64,000 nt of DNA from Pseudomonas_T sp032052615 (GTDB taxonomy: Bacteria; Pseudomonadota; Gammaproteobacteria; Pseudomonadales; Pseudomonadaceae): positions 62,001 through 126,000 of the forward strand of contig DAMBWF010000008.1 of NCBI GenBank assembly GCA_032052615.1, in the 5' to 3' direction. Shown here piece by piece: positions 1 to 7,635 of the stretch; position 1 is the stretch's first letter, and each line of letters begins with the position of its first letter. Made by a program: the position numbers and the translations under genes. Below the pieces are notes generated by a model that worked only from the letters and a program-made list of their open reading frames with translations, searched no databases and was not told the DNA's origin.

Positions 1-407
1 GCACCTCCACCACTACCAGTTACATCGAGTCGGCGGCGGGGGTCAGCGCCGGTGGCCGCACCGGCCTCACCGCCATCGTGGTCGCCATCCTGTTCCTGCT
101 GGCGCTGTTCCTCGCGCCCCTGGCCGGCAGCGTGCCGGCCTTCGCCACCGCGCCGGCCCTGTTCTTCGTCGCCGTGCTGATGGCCTCCGGCCTGGCGGAG
201 ATCGACTGGAACGACTTGACCACCGCCGCGCCGGTGCTGGTCACCGCCCTGGCCATGCCGTTCACCTATTCCATCGCCGACGGCATCGCCTTCGGCTTCA
301 TCGCCTGGGCGGCGATCAAGGCCCTGGCCGGCCGCTGGCGCGAACTGAGCCCCGCGCTGGTGATCCTCGCCGTGCTGTTCGTCATCAAGCTCGGCTTCTT
401 CCAGTGA
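1..407 (+). CDS. NCS2-family purine (adenine/guanine/hypoxanthine) permease, C-terminal part
   Basis: The window opens inside this gene; reading begins at base 3 and about 134 C-terminal residues are present. The visible start TSTTTSYIESAAGVSAGGRT matches the conserved segment of AzgA/PurP-type NCS2 permeases, where the SYIE glutamate lies in the substrate site. It is followed by hydrophobic helices (about residues 20-50, 60-90 and 115-130 of the visible part) typical of the last transmembrane segments. Family role is proton-coupled uptake of adenine, guanine or hypoxanthine across the inner membrane; the exact substrate cannot be told from this fragment. The gene ends 67 bp before trmA. Confidence 0.85.
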   Translation, partial: TSTTTSYIESAAGVSAGGRTGLTAIVVAILFLLALFLAPLAGSVPAFATAPALFFVAVLMASGLAEIDWNDLTTAAPVLVTALAMPFTYSIADGIAFGFIAWAAIKALAGRWRELSPALVILAVLFVIKLGFFQ

Positions 408-474
408 GTTACGCGCCGGGGCCCCGCGCCCCGGCGTTCCGTTCCGCGCCCTTCACCGCCAGACGAGGACCGCC

Positions 475-1563
475 ATGAGCCGCCCGCCCTTCGACCCGTC
501 CACCTACGCCGCGCAACTGGAGGAGAAGAAGGCCCGCCTGCTGGAGCTGCTGGCGCCGTTCCATCCCCCGGCGCCGGAGGCCTTCGAGTCGCCCCGGGAG
601 CACTACCGCCTGCGGGCGGAGTTCCGCCTGTGGCGCGAGGGGGAGGAGCGCTTTTATGCGATGTTCGCCGCTGGCGACAAGCACACGCCGATCCTGCTGG
701 AGGATTTCCCGGTGGCCAGCCGGCGAATCAACGAGCTGATGCCGCGCCTGAAGGCCGGCTGGCAGGCCAGCCCGGCGCTGTCGTTCAAGCTGTTCCAGGC
801 TGAATTTCTCACCACCCTGGCCGGCGACGCGTTGATCACTCTCGCCTACCATCGGCCCCTGGACGCCGACTGGCGGCGGGCCGCCGAGGCCCTCGCCACC
901 GAGCTGGGGGTGAGCCTCGTGGGGCGCGCCCGCGGGCAGCGCATCGTCATCGGGCGCGACTACGTGGAGGAAGTGCTGGAGGTGGCCGGGCGTGCCTTCC
1001 GCTACCGCCAGCCGGAGGGTGCGTTCACCCAGCCCAACGGCGAGGTCAACCGCAAGATGCTGGCCTGGGCCCACGAGGCGATCGGCCAACGCCAGGACGA
1101 CCTGCTGGAGTTGTATTGCGGCAACGGCAACTTCACCCTGCCCCTGGCGACCCGGGTACGGCGGGTGCTGGCCACGGAGATCAGCAAGGCCTCGGTCAAC
1201 GCCGCGCTGGCCAACCTGGCGGACAACGGCGTGGACAACGTCGCCCTGGTCCGGCTCTCCGCCGAGGAATTGACCCAGGCGCTCAACGAGGTGCGGCCGT
1301 TCCGCCGGCTGGCCGGCATCGACCTCAAAGGGTACGACTTCGGCACGATCTTCGTCGACCCGCCCCGGGCCGGCATGGACCCGGACACCTGCGAACTGGC
1401 CCGGCGCTTCCCGCGCATCCTCTATATCTCCTGCAACCCGGAAACCCTGGCGGCCAACCTGGCCCAGCTCCAGGACACCCACCGGGTGACGCGCTGCGCG
1501 CTGTTCGACCAGTTCCCCTACACCCACCACATGGAAAGCGGCGTGCTGCTGGAACGCCGCTGA
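475..1563 (+). CDS. trmA: tRNA (uracil(54)-C5)-methyltransferase TrmA
   Basis: TrmA makes ribothymidine at position 54 of the tRNA T-loop (and U341 of tmRNA) using SAM. The 362-residue length is normal for the family. The SAM-binding motif I is LYCGNGNF at about residues 213-220, VDPPRAG is at 294-300, and the nucleophilic cysteine is C320 in YISCNPET. The C-terminal QFPYTHHMESG carries the conserved catalytic glutamate region. The N-terminal ReadyHYRLRAEFRLW-type segment is TrmA-specific and separates it from the RlmC/RlmD relatives, which have Fe-S cysteines absent here. ATG at 475 follows an AGGA-like site (gacgaggaccgcc). It seems to be a single-gene unit. Confidence 0.95.
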   Translation: MSRPPFDPSTYAAQLEEKKARLLELLAPFHPPAPEAFESPREHYRLRAEFRLWREGEERFYAMFAAGDKHTPILLEDFPVASRRINELMPRLKAGWQASPALSFKLFQAEFLTTLAGDALITLAYHRPLDADWRRAAEALATELGVSLVGRARGQRIVIGRDYVEEVLEVAGRAFRYRQPEGAFTQPNGEVNRKMLAWAHEAIGQRQDDLLELYCGNGNFTLPLATRVRRVLATEISKASVNAALANLADNGVDNVALVRLSAEELTQALNEVRPFRRLAGIDLKGYDFGTIFVDPPRAGMDPDTCELARRFPRILYISCNPETLAANLAQLQDTHRVTRCALFDQFPYTHHMESGVLLERR

Positions 1564-1667
1564 GCCGCGCCGCGCGCGGCCTCGGGGGCTGCGACCGTCG
1601 GTAGCAGCCGCCCTTGCCGGGGGCGGCGCTATGCTGGACGCCTCATTCTTCCAGCGGGGCTTTCGCC

Positions 1668-2096
1668 ATGCGCCGTCTTCTCTTTGCCCTCGGTCTGTTC
1701 GCCGCCAGCCTGCAGGCCGCCGAACCCCTCACCCTGGATGTCTACCGCGACCCCCACTGCGGATGCTGCAAGGCCTGGATCGCCGACCTGCGGGCCCATG
1801 GCCTGACCGTCAACGACCACGAGGAGCGGGACATGGCCGCGCTGAAGGAACGCCTCGGCGTGCCGCCGCGCCTGGCCTCCTGCCACACCGCCGTGATCGG
1901 CGACCGCTTCGTCGAGGGCCATGTGCCGGCGGCGGACATCCTCGCCCTGAAGGACCGGCCCGAGCTGCGCGGCATTGCCGTGCCGGGCATGCCGGCGGGC
2001 GCCCCGGGCATGGAGATGGGCGGCCGCCAGGACGCCTACCAGGTGATCGGACTGGACGCCCAGGGCCACGAGCGGGTGGTCGCCCGCTACCCCTGA
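1668..2096 (+). CDS. DUF411 protein, putative periplasmic metal-binding protein
   Basis: 142 residues. An N-terminal signal peptide (about 1-18, MRRLLFALG...LQAA) precedes a thioredoxin-like DUF411 domain. The cluster HCGCC (C31, C33, C34), followed by KAW, is the family hallmark; a further Cys lies in the SCHTAVIG segment and methionines are rich near the end (PGMPAGAPGMEMGG). DUF411 proteins often occur in copper-resistance loci and are thought to bind metal, but biochemical function is poorly defined. No copper efflux genes are next to it here. The start was chosen at the ATG giving a proper signal peptide; a longer frame opens at 1614. A TATGCT -10-like hexamer is at 1630-1635. Confidence 0.8.
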   Translation: MRRLLFALGLFAASLQAAEPLTLDVYRDPHCGCCKAWIADLRAHGLTVNDHEERDMAALKERLGVPPRLASCHTAVIGDRFVEGHVPAADILALKDRPELRGIAVPGMPAGAPGMEMGGRQDAYQVIGLDAQGHERVVARYP

Positions 2097-2102
2097 GCCG
2101 CT

Positions 2103-3311
2103 TCACTCCCCGCCGCAGCCGTCGCCCTGGGGCTTCAGGCCGATGTAGCCCTGCCGCGCGTCGTAGAGGAACTGGTACTGGCGCAGGAAGTGCCGGCCGG
2201 TATTGACGAAGGGCGGACGGCTGTCGCTGCTCCAGGGAATCACCTGGTAGGGCGTGATCGGGTCGCTGCCGCCGACCCGGTAGCGCGTCTGGACCACCGG
2301 CGCGCTACCGCCGCCGACCGGGCCCGGCACGCTGATCTGCACCTCGGTGCCCTTGGCCAGCACGTCGATCATCACCTTGCGCGCGCTGGCGTCCGGCTCC
2401 CGGGCGGTGGCATAGCGCACCGAGGTGGGCACGGTGATGTAGCTGTGGGAAATGCCGGTGTCCACCAGCAGGCTGCCAGCCGAGCAGATCGGCCCCTGAT
2501 CGGTGCGGTTCACCTGGGGGTCGAGGGTCACGCACATGGGCGCCGCCTGCCAGTCGCCGGGATGGGCGGCGTAGGGCTGCAATTTGACGAAGCCGAAACC
2601 CGGAGTGTTGGCCGGGGTCAGCCCCAGGGTGATCCCGCGCCGGCCGATGATGTAGCCGGGGCTCAGTTGCCCGGGCTCCAGCGCCGCGCCGCCCAGTTCC
2701 ACCAGGTTGAGCAGCGGATTCTTGTCCGGCGTGCCCTGGGGCTGGCTGTCGGCCTCGCGGCCGAACCCCACCCCCATGTACAGCACGCCCCGGGCTCGGG
2801 GCAACGGCTGTCCCTTGCAGCCCATGTCGCCCACTTCGTAGCCCCGGCAGACACCGGCGCTCTCCACGCCCAGCACCGGTACCCGGGCACTCGCCAGGGC
2901 CTGGCGACGGGCATCGTAGAAGGTCACCCGCAATGGCACCCAGGTACCGACCCAGAGCACCTTGCTGCTGGACAGGAACTGGGTACCCGGGCGCGCGTCG
3001 GGCAACGCCTTGAGCGCCTCGTAATGGGGGATGGCCTCGGCGTCGATGGCGATGCCCACCGAACCGGTGTCCATGGTCACCTCGTGGATCACCGGGGCCG
3101 GCGCCGGGTCCCGGGGGTCTTGCAGGGACAGCGCGAGCTTGGGCGCCGATTCGAACGAGGCGCTCTGCTGGGGGTTGGCGTAGGGGATGCACTGGCTGCG
3201 GGCGAAGCCGGCGTAGTCGGGCGTCGTGCCGGCGTGGGACGAGGCGCAGGCCGCCAGGCCGAGACCGAGCAGGCAGGCGAGGGAAAGGGACGATCCGTAA
3301 CGATCGCTCAT
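2103..3311 (-). CDS. Lipoprotein resembling a two-lobed pepsin-like aspartic peptidase
   Basis: 402 residues from the ATG at 3311. The signal peptide ends in a lipobox LAAC (lipidated C22; next residue Ala, favouring the outer membrane). Two Asp-Thr-Gly motifs are visible: D81-T-G-S in TMDTGSVG and D284-T-G-I in LVDTGISHS. Their separation of about 203 residues resembles the two active-site aspartates of pepsin-type (family A1) enzymes (about 183 in pepsin). The C-terminus HFLRQYQFLYDARQGYIGL resembles the pepsin-family F-R-Y...D...G-L/A ending. Several cysteines are present. I infer an outer-membrane-anchored, two-lobed aspartic peptidase-like protein; activity is not certain. An 11-bp perfect hairpin lies upstream (3372-3396). 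Confidence 0.65.
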   Translation of the reverse strand: MSDRYGSSLSLACLLGLGLAACASSHAGTTPDYAGFARSQCIPYANPQQSASFESAPKLALSLQDPRDPAPAPVIHEVTMDTGSVGIAIDAEAIPHYEALKALPDARPGTQFLSSSKVLWVGTWVPLRVTFYDARRQALASARVPVLGVESAGVCRGYEVGDMGCKGQPLPRARGVLYMGVGFGREADSQPQGTPDKNPLLNLVELGGAALEPGQLSPGYIIGRRGITLGLTPANTPGFGFVKLQPYAAHPGDWQAAPMCVTLDPQVNRTDQGPICSAGSLLVDTGISHSYITVPTSVRYATAREPDASARKVMIDVLAKGTEVQISVPGPVGGGSAPVVQTRYRVGGSDPITPYQVIPWSSDSRPPFVNTGRHFLRQYQFLYDARQGYIGLKPQGDGCGGE

Positions 3312-3371
3312 GGCGGGGCTCCTTGTGAGTGACTCACTCGGTCGCCAGCCATGCCGCCGGCGACGCGTAAG

Positions 3372-3396
3372 GGTCTTCCCGCGAGGCGGGAAGACC
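3372..3396. other. Perfect 11-bp hairpin between alaC and the aspartic peptidase-like gene
   Basis: GGTCTTCCCGC is followed by a 3-base loop (GAG on the plus strand) and its exact complement. Neither side has a proper T-tract, so it is at best an imperfect terminator for alaC or a hairpin in the leader of the downstream minus-strand lipoprotein gene. Confidence 0.45.
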
Positions 3397-3438
3397 GACA
3401 TGGCGCGGCCGGCCGTGGCGAGCGGCGCCGTCCAGGCG

Positions 3439-4722
3439 CTACGTCTTCACGCTAGCCAGCGGCTCCGGGTTGTCAACCGCGTCGCCGGGGCGGGCGCCGG
3501 CAGGCTTGGCGCGCGCCGCCGGCATCAGCCCATCGGCGCGGAACATGCCACGGATGCCGCGCACCGCCTGGCGGATGCGGTCCTGGTTCTCGATCAGGGC
3601 GAAGCGTACATGATCGTCGCCGTAGTCGCCGAACCCGATGCCCGGGGACACCGAGACCTTGGCCTCGGCCAGCAGCTTCTTGGCGAACTCCAGGGAGCCC
3701 AGGTGGGCGTAGGCCGGCGGGATCTTCGCCCAGACGTACATGGACGCCTTGGGGTTTTCCACGTTCCAGCCGATCTCGTGCAGGCCCTTGACCAGCACGT
3801 TGCGCCGCTGCCGATACTGCTCGGCGATGTCCCGCACGCACTGCTGGTCGCCTTCCAGGGCGGCGATGGCGGCCACTTGCAAGGGGGTGAAGGTGCCGTA
3901 GTCGTGGTAGCTCTTGATGCGCGCCAGGGCGTTGACCAGTTCCGGGTTGCCGACCATGAAGCCGATCCGCCAGCCGGCCATGTTGTAGCTCTTGGACAGG
4001 GTGAAGAACTCCACCGCGATGTCCTTGGCGCCCGGCACCTGCATGATCGAGGGGGCGGTCCAGCCGTCGTAGACGATATCGGCGTAGGCCAGGTCGTGGA
4101 CCACCAGCACGTCGTACTGCTTGGCCAGGGCCACCACCCGCTCGAAGAAGTCCAGCTCCACGCACTGGGCGGTGGGGTTGGACGGGAAGCCGAGGATCAT
4201 CATCTTCGGCTTGGGGATCGACTCGCGGATCGCCCGCTCCAGTTCGGCGAAGAAGTCCACGCCGGGGATCAGCGGCACCGAGCGCACCTGGGCCCCGGCG
4301 ATCACCGCGCCGTAGATGTGGATCGGGTAGCTGGGGTTGGGCACCAGGATCGTGTCGCCGTGGTCCAGGGTGGCCAGCATCAGGTGGGCCAGGCCCTCCT
4401 TGGAGCCGATGGTGACGATGGCCTCGCGTTCCGGGTCGATCTCCACCTGGTAGCGCTCGGCGTACCAGTGGGAGATGGCGCGGCGCAGGCGCGGGATGCC
4501 CCGGGAGGTGGAATAGCCATGGGTGTCCTCGCGGCGGGCCACCTGGCAGAGCTTCTCGACGATGTGCGGCGGGGTCGGGCCGTCGGGGTTGCCCATGCTC
4601 AGGTCGATGATGTCCTCGCCCCGGCGGCGGGCGGCCATCTTCAGCTCGGCGGTGATGTTGAACACGTAGGGGGGAAGGCGATCGATGCGCGCGAAACGGC
4701 GCGGCTTAACCGGGTCGGTCAT
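3439..4722 (-). CDS. alaC: Alanine transaminase AlaC-type (class I/II PLP aminotransferase)
   Basis: 427 residues. Class I/II fold aminotransferase of the AlaC (YfdZ) type, interconverting pyruvate/glutamate and alanine/2-oxoglutarate in the cytoplasm. The N-terminus RFARIDRLPPYVF and the segment DLSMGNPDGPTPPHIV are characteristic of AlaC. The PLP lysine is in FTLSKSYNMAGWRIGF, and the substrate carboxylate arginine lies in DHVRFALIEN. The open frame continues upstream of 4722, but ATG 4722 is the first start that gives the family N-terminus. The C-terminal tail after MFRADG is about 30 residues of Ala/Pro-rich sequence not needed for the fold. It is divergent from the T6SS amidase gene. Confidence 0.92.
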   Translation of the reverse strand: MTDPVKPRRFARIDRLPPYVFNITAELKMAARRRGEDIIDLSMGNPDGPTPPHIVEKLCQVARREDTHGYSTSRGIPRLRRAISHWYAERYQVEIDPEREAIVTIGSKEGLAHLMLATLDHGDTILVPNPSYPIHIYGAVIAGAQVRSVPLIPGVDFFAELERAIRESIPKPKMMILGFPSNPTAQCVELDFFERVVALAKQYDVLVVHDLAYADIVYDGWTAPSIMQVPGAKDIAVEFFTLSKSYNMAGWRIGFMVGNPELVNALARIKSYHDYGTFTPLQVAAIAALEGDQQCVRDIAEQYRQRRNVLVKGLHEIGWNVENPKASMYVWAKIPPAYAHLGSLEFAKKLLAEAKVSVSPGIGFGDYGDDHVRFALIENQDRIRQAVRGIRGMFRADGLMPAARAKPAGARPGDAVDNPEPLASVKT

Positions 4723-4956
4723 GCTGTCCTCGAGGATACGTAAGCGCCCGGAACCGTCCGAGCGACGCCGGCCGCTGCGGCGGCCTGGACCGGGCGCGGC
4801 GGCCCTGTCCTGCCGGCGAACATAGCCGCGCCGGTCGCCGCTGTCGAGCCTTTCCGTCGCGACGCGCGTGCCGCCAGCGACGCTGGCTGTGCTACGGTCC
4901 CGGCTCCGGACCGCGAGACCGGATGCCTTTCCCCGCAGCAGAAGAAGGACACGAGA

Positions 4957-5373
4957 ATGGCCGAAGACAAGGCACAGAAGATCATCGCGTTGTGCGAGAC
5001 GCACTGGGCAGCCCACAAGCGTGACTGCAGCGGCTTCGTCAAGAGCGTCGCCGACGCACTGGGCATTCCCCTGAGCGGCCAGGCCAACGCCATGGTCGAC
5101 CAGATCCAGCGGGCGCCGTGGAAGGTGCTCGCCAATGGCCGCGAGGCGCAACGCCATGCGGCCCTCGGCGACCTGGTGATCGCCGGGCTCAAGGCCAACC
5201 CCCACGGGCACGTGGTGATCGTCGTCGACGGCCCGCTGAGCCACGGCAAATACCCCACCGCGTACTGGGGCAGCCTGGGCGGGGTCGGCAAGAAGAACAC
5301 CACCCTGAACTGGTCCTGGAACGCCTCGGACCGCGACCGCGTGATCTACGCCAGTTGGGCCTGGCAACAATGA
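4957..5373 (+). CDS. tae1: Type VI secretion amidase effector, Tse1/Tae1 family
   Basis: 138 residues, no signal peptide. It matches the layout of P. aeruginosa Tse1: catalytic Cys24 in DCSGFVKSVA, then QANAMVDQI, LVIAGLK, and catalytic His85 in HGHVVIVVDGPL, followed by KYPTAYWGS and SDRDRVIYA. The Cys-His spacing of 61 residues is the same as that recalled for Tse1 (C30/H91). Family members are NlpC/P60-like DL-endopeptidases injected by the T6SS into the periplasm of rivals, cleaving between D-Glu and meso-DAP of peptidoglycan. No T6SS structural or VgrG gene is in the window. It lies 11 bp before the candidate immunity gene. Family identification is by remembered sequence, not alignment. 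Confidence 0.87.
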   Translation: MAEDKAQKIIALCETHWAAHKRDCSGFVKSVADALGIPLSGQANAMVDQIQRAPWKVLANGREAQRHAALGDLVIAGLKANPHGHVVIVVDGPLSHGKYPTAYWGSLGGVGKKNTTLNWSWNASDRDRVIYASWAWQQ

Positions 5374-5384
5374 CCGGAGGCCGG

Positions 5385-5756
5385 ATGAACTCGACTCGCC
5401 TGCACACCCTCTTCGCCCTGGGCGCCCTGGTGCTGGGCACCAGCCTCAGCGCCTGCGCGGCGGACACCTCCGCCGTCTCGCCCTCGCGCTGCGACAGCCA
5501 GACGCCCCACAGCCTGCGCCAGGTCGGCGACTACCGCGTGCTGCTCTACGAACCCGACGACGAAGCGGCGCCCCAGGCCTGGCAGGGCCCGGTGTGCATC
5601 GAGGCCGACACCCTGGCCAAGGCCTGCGTGCTGGACCTGTCCTTGGTGAAGGCGGTGGAACCGGGGCCGAAACCCGGCACCCTGCGCATCACCACCTTCA
5701 GTGGCTCCATGGCCTACCGGCAGGACATCGACCCCCGCGCCTGCCCGCGCCCCTGA
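5385..5756 (+). CDS. Candidate periplasmic/lipoprotein immunity protein for the Tae1 effector
   Basis: 123 residues. It starts 11 bp after the effector stop, with GGAGG five bases before the ATG, so the two are almost surely co-transcribed and translationally close. The signal sequence ends in LSAC (a valid lipobox; residue +2 Ala), giving a small mature protein of about 100 residues with a second cysteine in SRCDSQ and others in VCIE and KACVL. I do not recognise a conserved domain. Role is inferred from position: Tae1 effectors are always paired with a periplasmic Tai1/Tsi1 inhibitor. It is shorter than P. aeruginosa Tsi1 and looks unlike it, so it could be a divergent immunity family. Confidence 0.65.
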   Translation: MNSTRLHTLFALGALVLGTSLSACAADTSAVSPSRCDSQTPHSLRQVGDYRVLLYEPDDEAAPQAWQGPVCIEADTLAKACVLDLSLVKAVEPGPKPGTLRITTFSGSMAYRQDIDPRACPRP

Positions 5757-5878
5757 GTCCCTCCCGCGTCGCGAATCGGCGGTGACGAACGTCGTCCCGC
5801 CGGGTCCATACAGGCAACGGGCGGGCACCGTGCGGGTGCTCGCTCCCCATGACCGGCATTCGACAGGAGAACCACGGC

Positions 5879-6727
5879 ATGCAGTGGGGCAAAGGGCGGC
5901 GCAGCGATAACGTGGTGGACGGGCGCGGTGGCGGGGCCGGCCGCATCGGCGGTGGCTTGGGCCTGGGCGGCATCGCCGTGGTGGTGGTGTTCGGCCTGAT
6001 CACCGGACAGAACCCCCTGGACCTGCTGGCGATGCTCTCGGAGCAGGGCACGGCCCACACTGAGCAGGCGCCGCCGGCCAACGACCGCAACGCCGACTTC
6101 GTCCGTGCGATCCTCGGCGACACCGAGGATACTTGGGGCGCGCTGTTCGCCCAGTCCGGCAACGCCTACCGGCAGCCCAAGCTGCACTTGTTCAGCGGCG
6201 GCGTGCGCTCGGCCTGCGGCTTCGCCGACGCGGCGGTGGGCCCGTTCTACTGCCCCGGCGACCAACGCATCTACCTCGACATGGCCTTTTTCCAGGAGAT
6301 GGAATCCCGCTTCGCCGCCTCCGGCGATTTCGCTCGCGCCTATGTGATCGCCCACGAGGTGGGCCACCACGTGCAGACCCTGCTGGGAGTTTCCGAGAAA
6401 GTGGAGGCCGCCCGCCGCCGGGGCGCGCCCATGGAGGGCGCCAGCGGGCTGTCGGTGCGCCTGGAGTTGCAGGCCGACTGCCTGGCGGGGGTCTGGGCCT
6501 ATCACGCCCAGCAGCGGCTGCACTGGCTGGAGCCGGGCGACCTGGAGGCGGCGCTGAACGCCGCCCACGCCATCGGCGACGACCGCCTGCAAGAACAGGC
6601 GCGCGGGCGAGTGGTGCCCGACTCCTTCACCCACGGCACCTCGGCGCAGCGGGCTCGCTGGTTCCGCACCGGCTTCGACAAAGGCGAGCTGGCGCGCTGC
6701 GATACCTTCGCCGCCCGCGCGTTGTAG
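5879..6727 (+). CDS. ypfJ: YpfJ-type neutral zinc metallopeptidase, membrane-anchored
   Basis: 282 residues. The family start MQWGKGRRSDNV is followed by a Gly-rich stretch and one transmembrane helix (about residues 30-45, GGIAVVVVFGLI). The extracytoplasmic domain has the zinc-binding HExxH motif HEVGHH (H159, E160, H163) in AYVIAHEVGHHVQTLLG; the downstream ELQADCLAGVWAY supplies the conserved E/D region. FYCPGDQRIYLD is another family signature. Function is uncharacterised despite the protease label. ATG 5879 was preferred over an upstream frame start at 5849 because it gives the conserved N-terminus and has AGGAG seven to ten bases upstream. Confidence 0.9.
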   Translation: MQWGKGRRSDNVVDGRGGGAGRIGGGLGLGGIAVVVVFGLITGQNPLDLLAMLSEQGTAHTEQAPPANDRNADFVRAILGDTEDTWGALFAQSGNAYRQPKLHLFSGGVRSACGFADAAVGPFYCPGDQRIYLDMAFFQEMESRFAASGDFARAYVIAHEVGHHVQTLLGVSEKVEAARRRGAPMEGASGLSVRLELQADCLAGVWAYHAQQRLHWLEPGDLEAALNAAHAIGDDRLQEQARGRVVPDSFTHGTSAQRARWFRTGFDKGELARCDTFAARAL

Positions 6728-6735
6728 TCGGCCGC

Positions 6736-7329
6736 TCAGCCGGCCAGGCGCCCGGCCAGCGCCTGGCAATCGGCGGCATGCCAGTCGGCGAGCCCCGGCC
6801 AGGGGTTGTCGGGCTGGTTGACCAACGCCGTGCGCGCCCCGGCGGCGCGGCCGCAGGCCAGGTCGTAGCGGTGATCGCCAACCATCACCATCCGGGTCGG
6901 CGCCACGCCCCAGCGCGCCGCCAGCTTCAGCAGGCCATCGGGGTCTGGCTTGGGACGGGCCTCGTCGCGGCCGAGGATGTCTTCCGGCTGGAAACTGTCG
7001 CCCAGGCCGATGGCCTCCAGGGTGACCAGCGCCAGCTCCCGCGCGTTGCGGGTGAGGATGCCCAACCGCGCGTCCCGCTCGCGCAACGCGCGCACCAGCG
7101 CCACGGCCCCCGGCGCGGCGCGGGACGCCAGGGCCAGGCCGCGCTCGTGTTCCAGCAGCCAAGCGTGCTTGGCGGTGGCCTCCTCGGCCGGCAGGCTGGC
7201 CAGATGACCGAGGATGTCGGCTTCCGCCGGGATGTCCAGGTGGCGCCGGATGGCGTCGAAGTCATGTACCGCCACGGTCAGCGTACCGTCCATGTCGAAC
7301 ACCCAGTGTCGGCAATCCGCCAATCCCAT
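6736..7329 (-). CDS. HAD-family phosphatase (subfamily IA, phosphoglycolate phosphatase-like)
   Basis: 197 residues. HAD motif I is FDMDGTLT with nucleophile D12 and acid/base D14. Motif II threonine is in LGILTRNA, the motif III lysine in EARPKPDPDGLL, and motif IV in MVMVGDHRYDLACGRAAG. The alpha-helical cap between residues 20 and 90 places it with Gph/YjjG-like enzymes; the substrate cannot be deduced. It converges with ypfJ (8 bp between stops) and is read in the same direction as tesB upstream, but 306 bp apart, so probably has its own promoter. Confidence 0.85.
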   Translation of the reverse strand: MGLADCRHWVFDMDGTLTVAVHDFDAIRRHLDIPAEADILGHLASLPAEEATAKHAWLLEHERGLALASRAAPGAVALVRALRERDARLGILTRNARELALVTLEAIGLGDSFQPEDILGRDEARPKPDPDGLLKLAARWGVAPTRMVMVGDHRYDLACGRAAGARTALVNQPDNPWPGLADWHAADCQALAGRLAG

Positions 7330-7635
7330 GCTGTACCTCGCCCGGCCGGAAAACCGCCAGCATACCCGCCAGCGGCGCCGGCCGGGGCGGGAACGGAGCA
7401 TTGAGAGGCCATGGCCAGCCTGGCGATGAGGCAGCGGGGGCGCGGAACGGTTCGGGTCGCCGGGTGCCTGGGCGGATCGCCTCGCTGCCGGTCGGAACGC
7501 GCGTGGCCCGGCCGGGTGGGCGGGCGCGACCACCGCGCCATGGCGACGGACGAGCGTCGATCCACCCGCCTGGAGCCTCCACTCGTCCCGCGCCGGCGCG
7601 GTACTGGCAAAACGTGGACGGCTAGGGCGCCGGCT
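7330..7635. other. Gap without recognisable gene between HAD phosphatase and tesB
   Basis: About 306 bp. The open frames crossing it are Arg/Pro/Gly-rich composition artefacts with no recognisable protein. No convincing terminator, promoter or repeat was seen; the promoter of the HAD gene is presumably here. Confidence 0.6.

Noticed and set aside
4723..5370. N-terminal extension of the alaC reading frame on the minus strand
   Set aside because: It is antisense to the T6SS amidase gene and has no aminotransferase similarity; the family start is at 4722.
4957..5756. A complete T6SS locus around the effector
   Set aside because: Neighbours (alaC, ypfJ, HAD phosphatase) are housekeeping; no tss, hcp or vgrG gene is seen.
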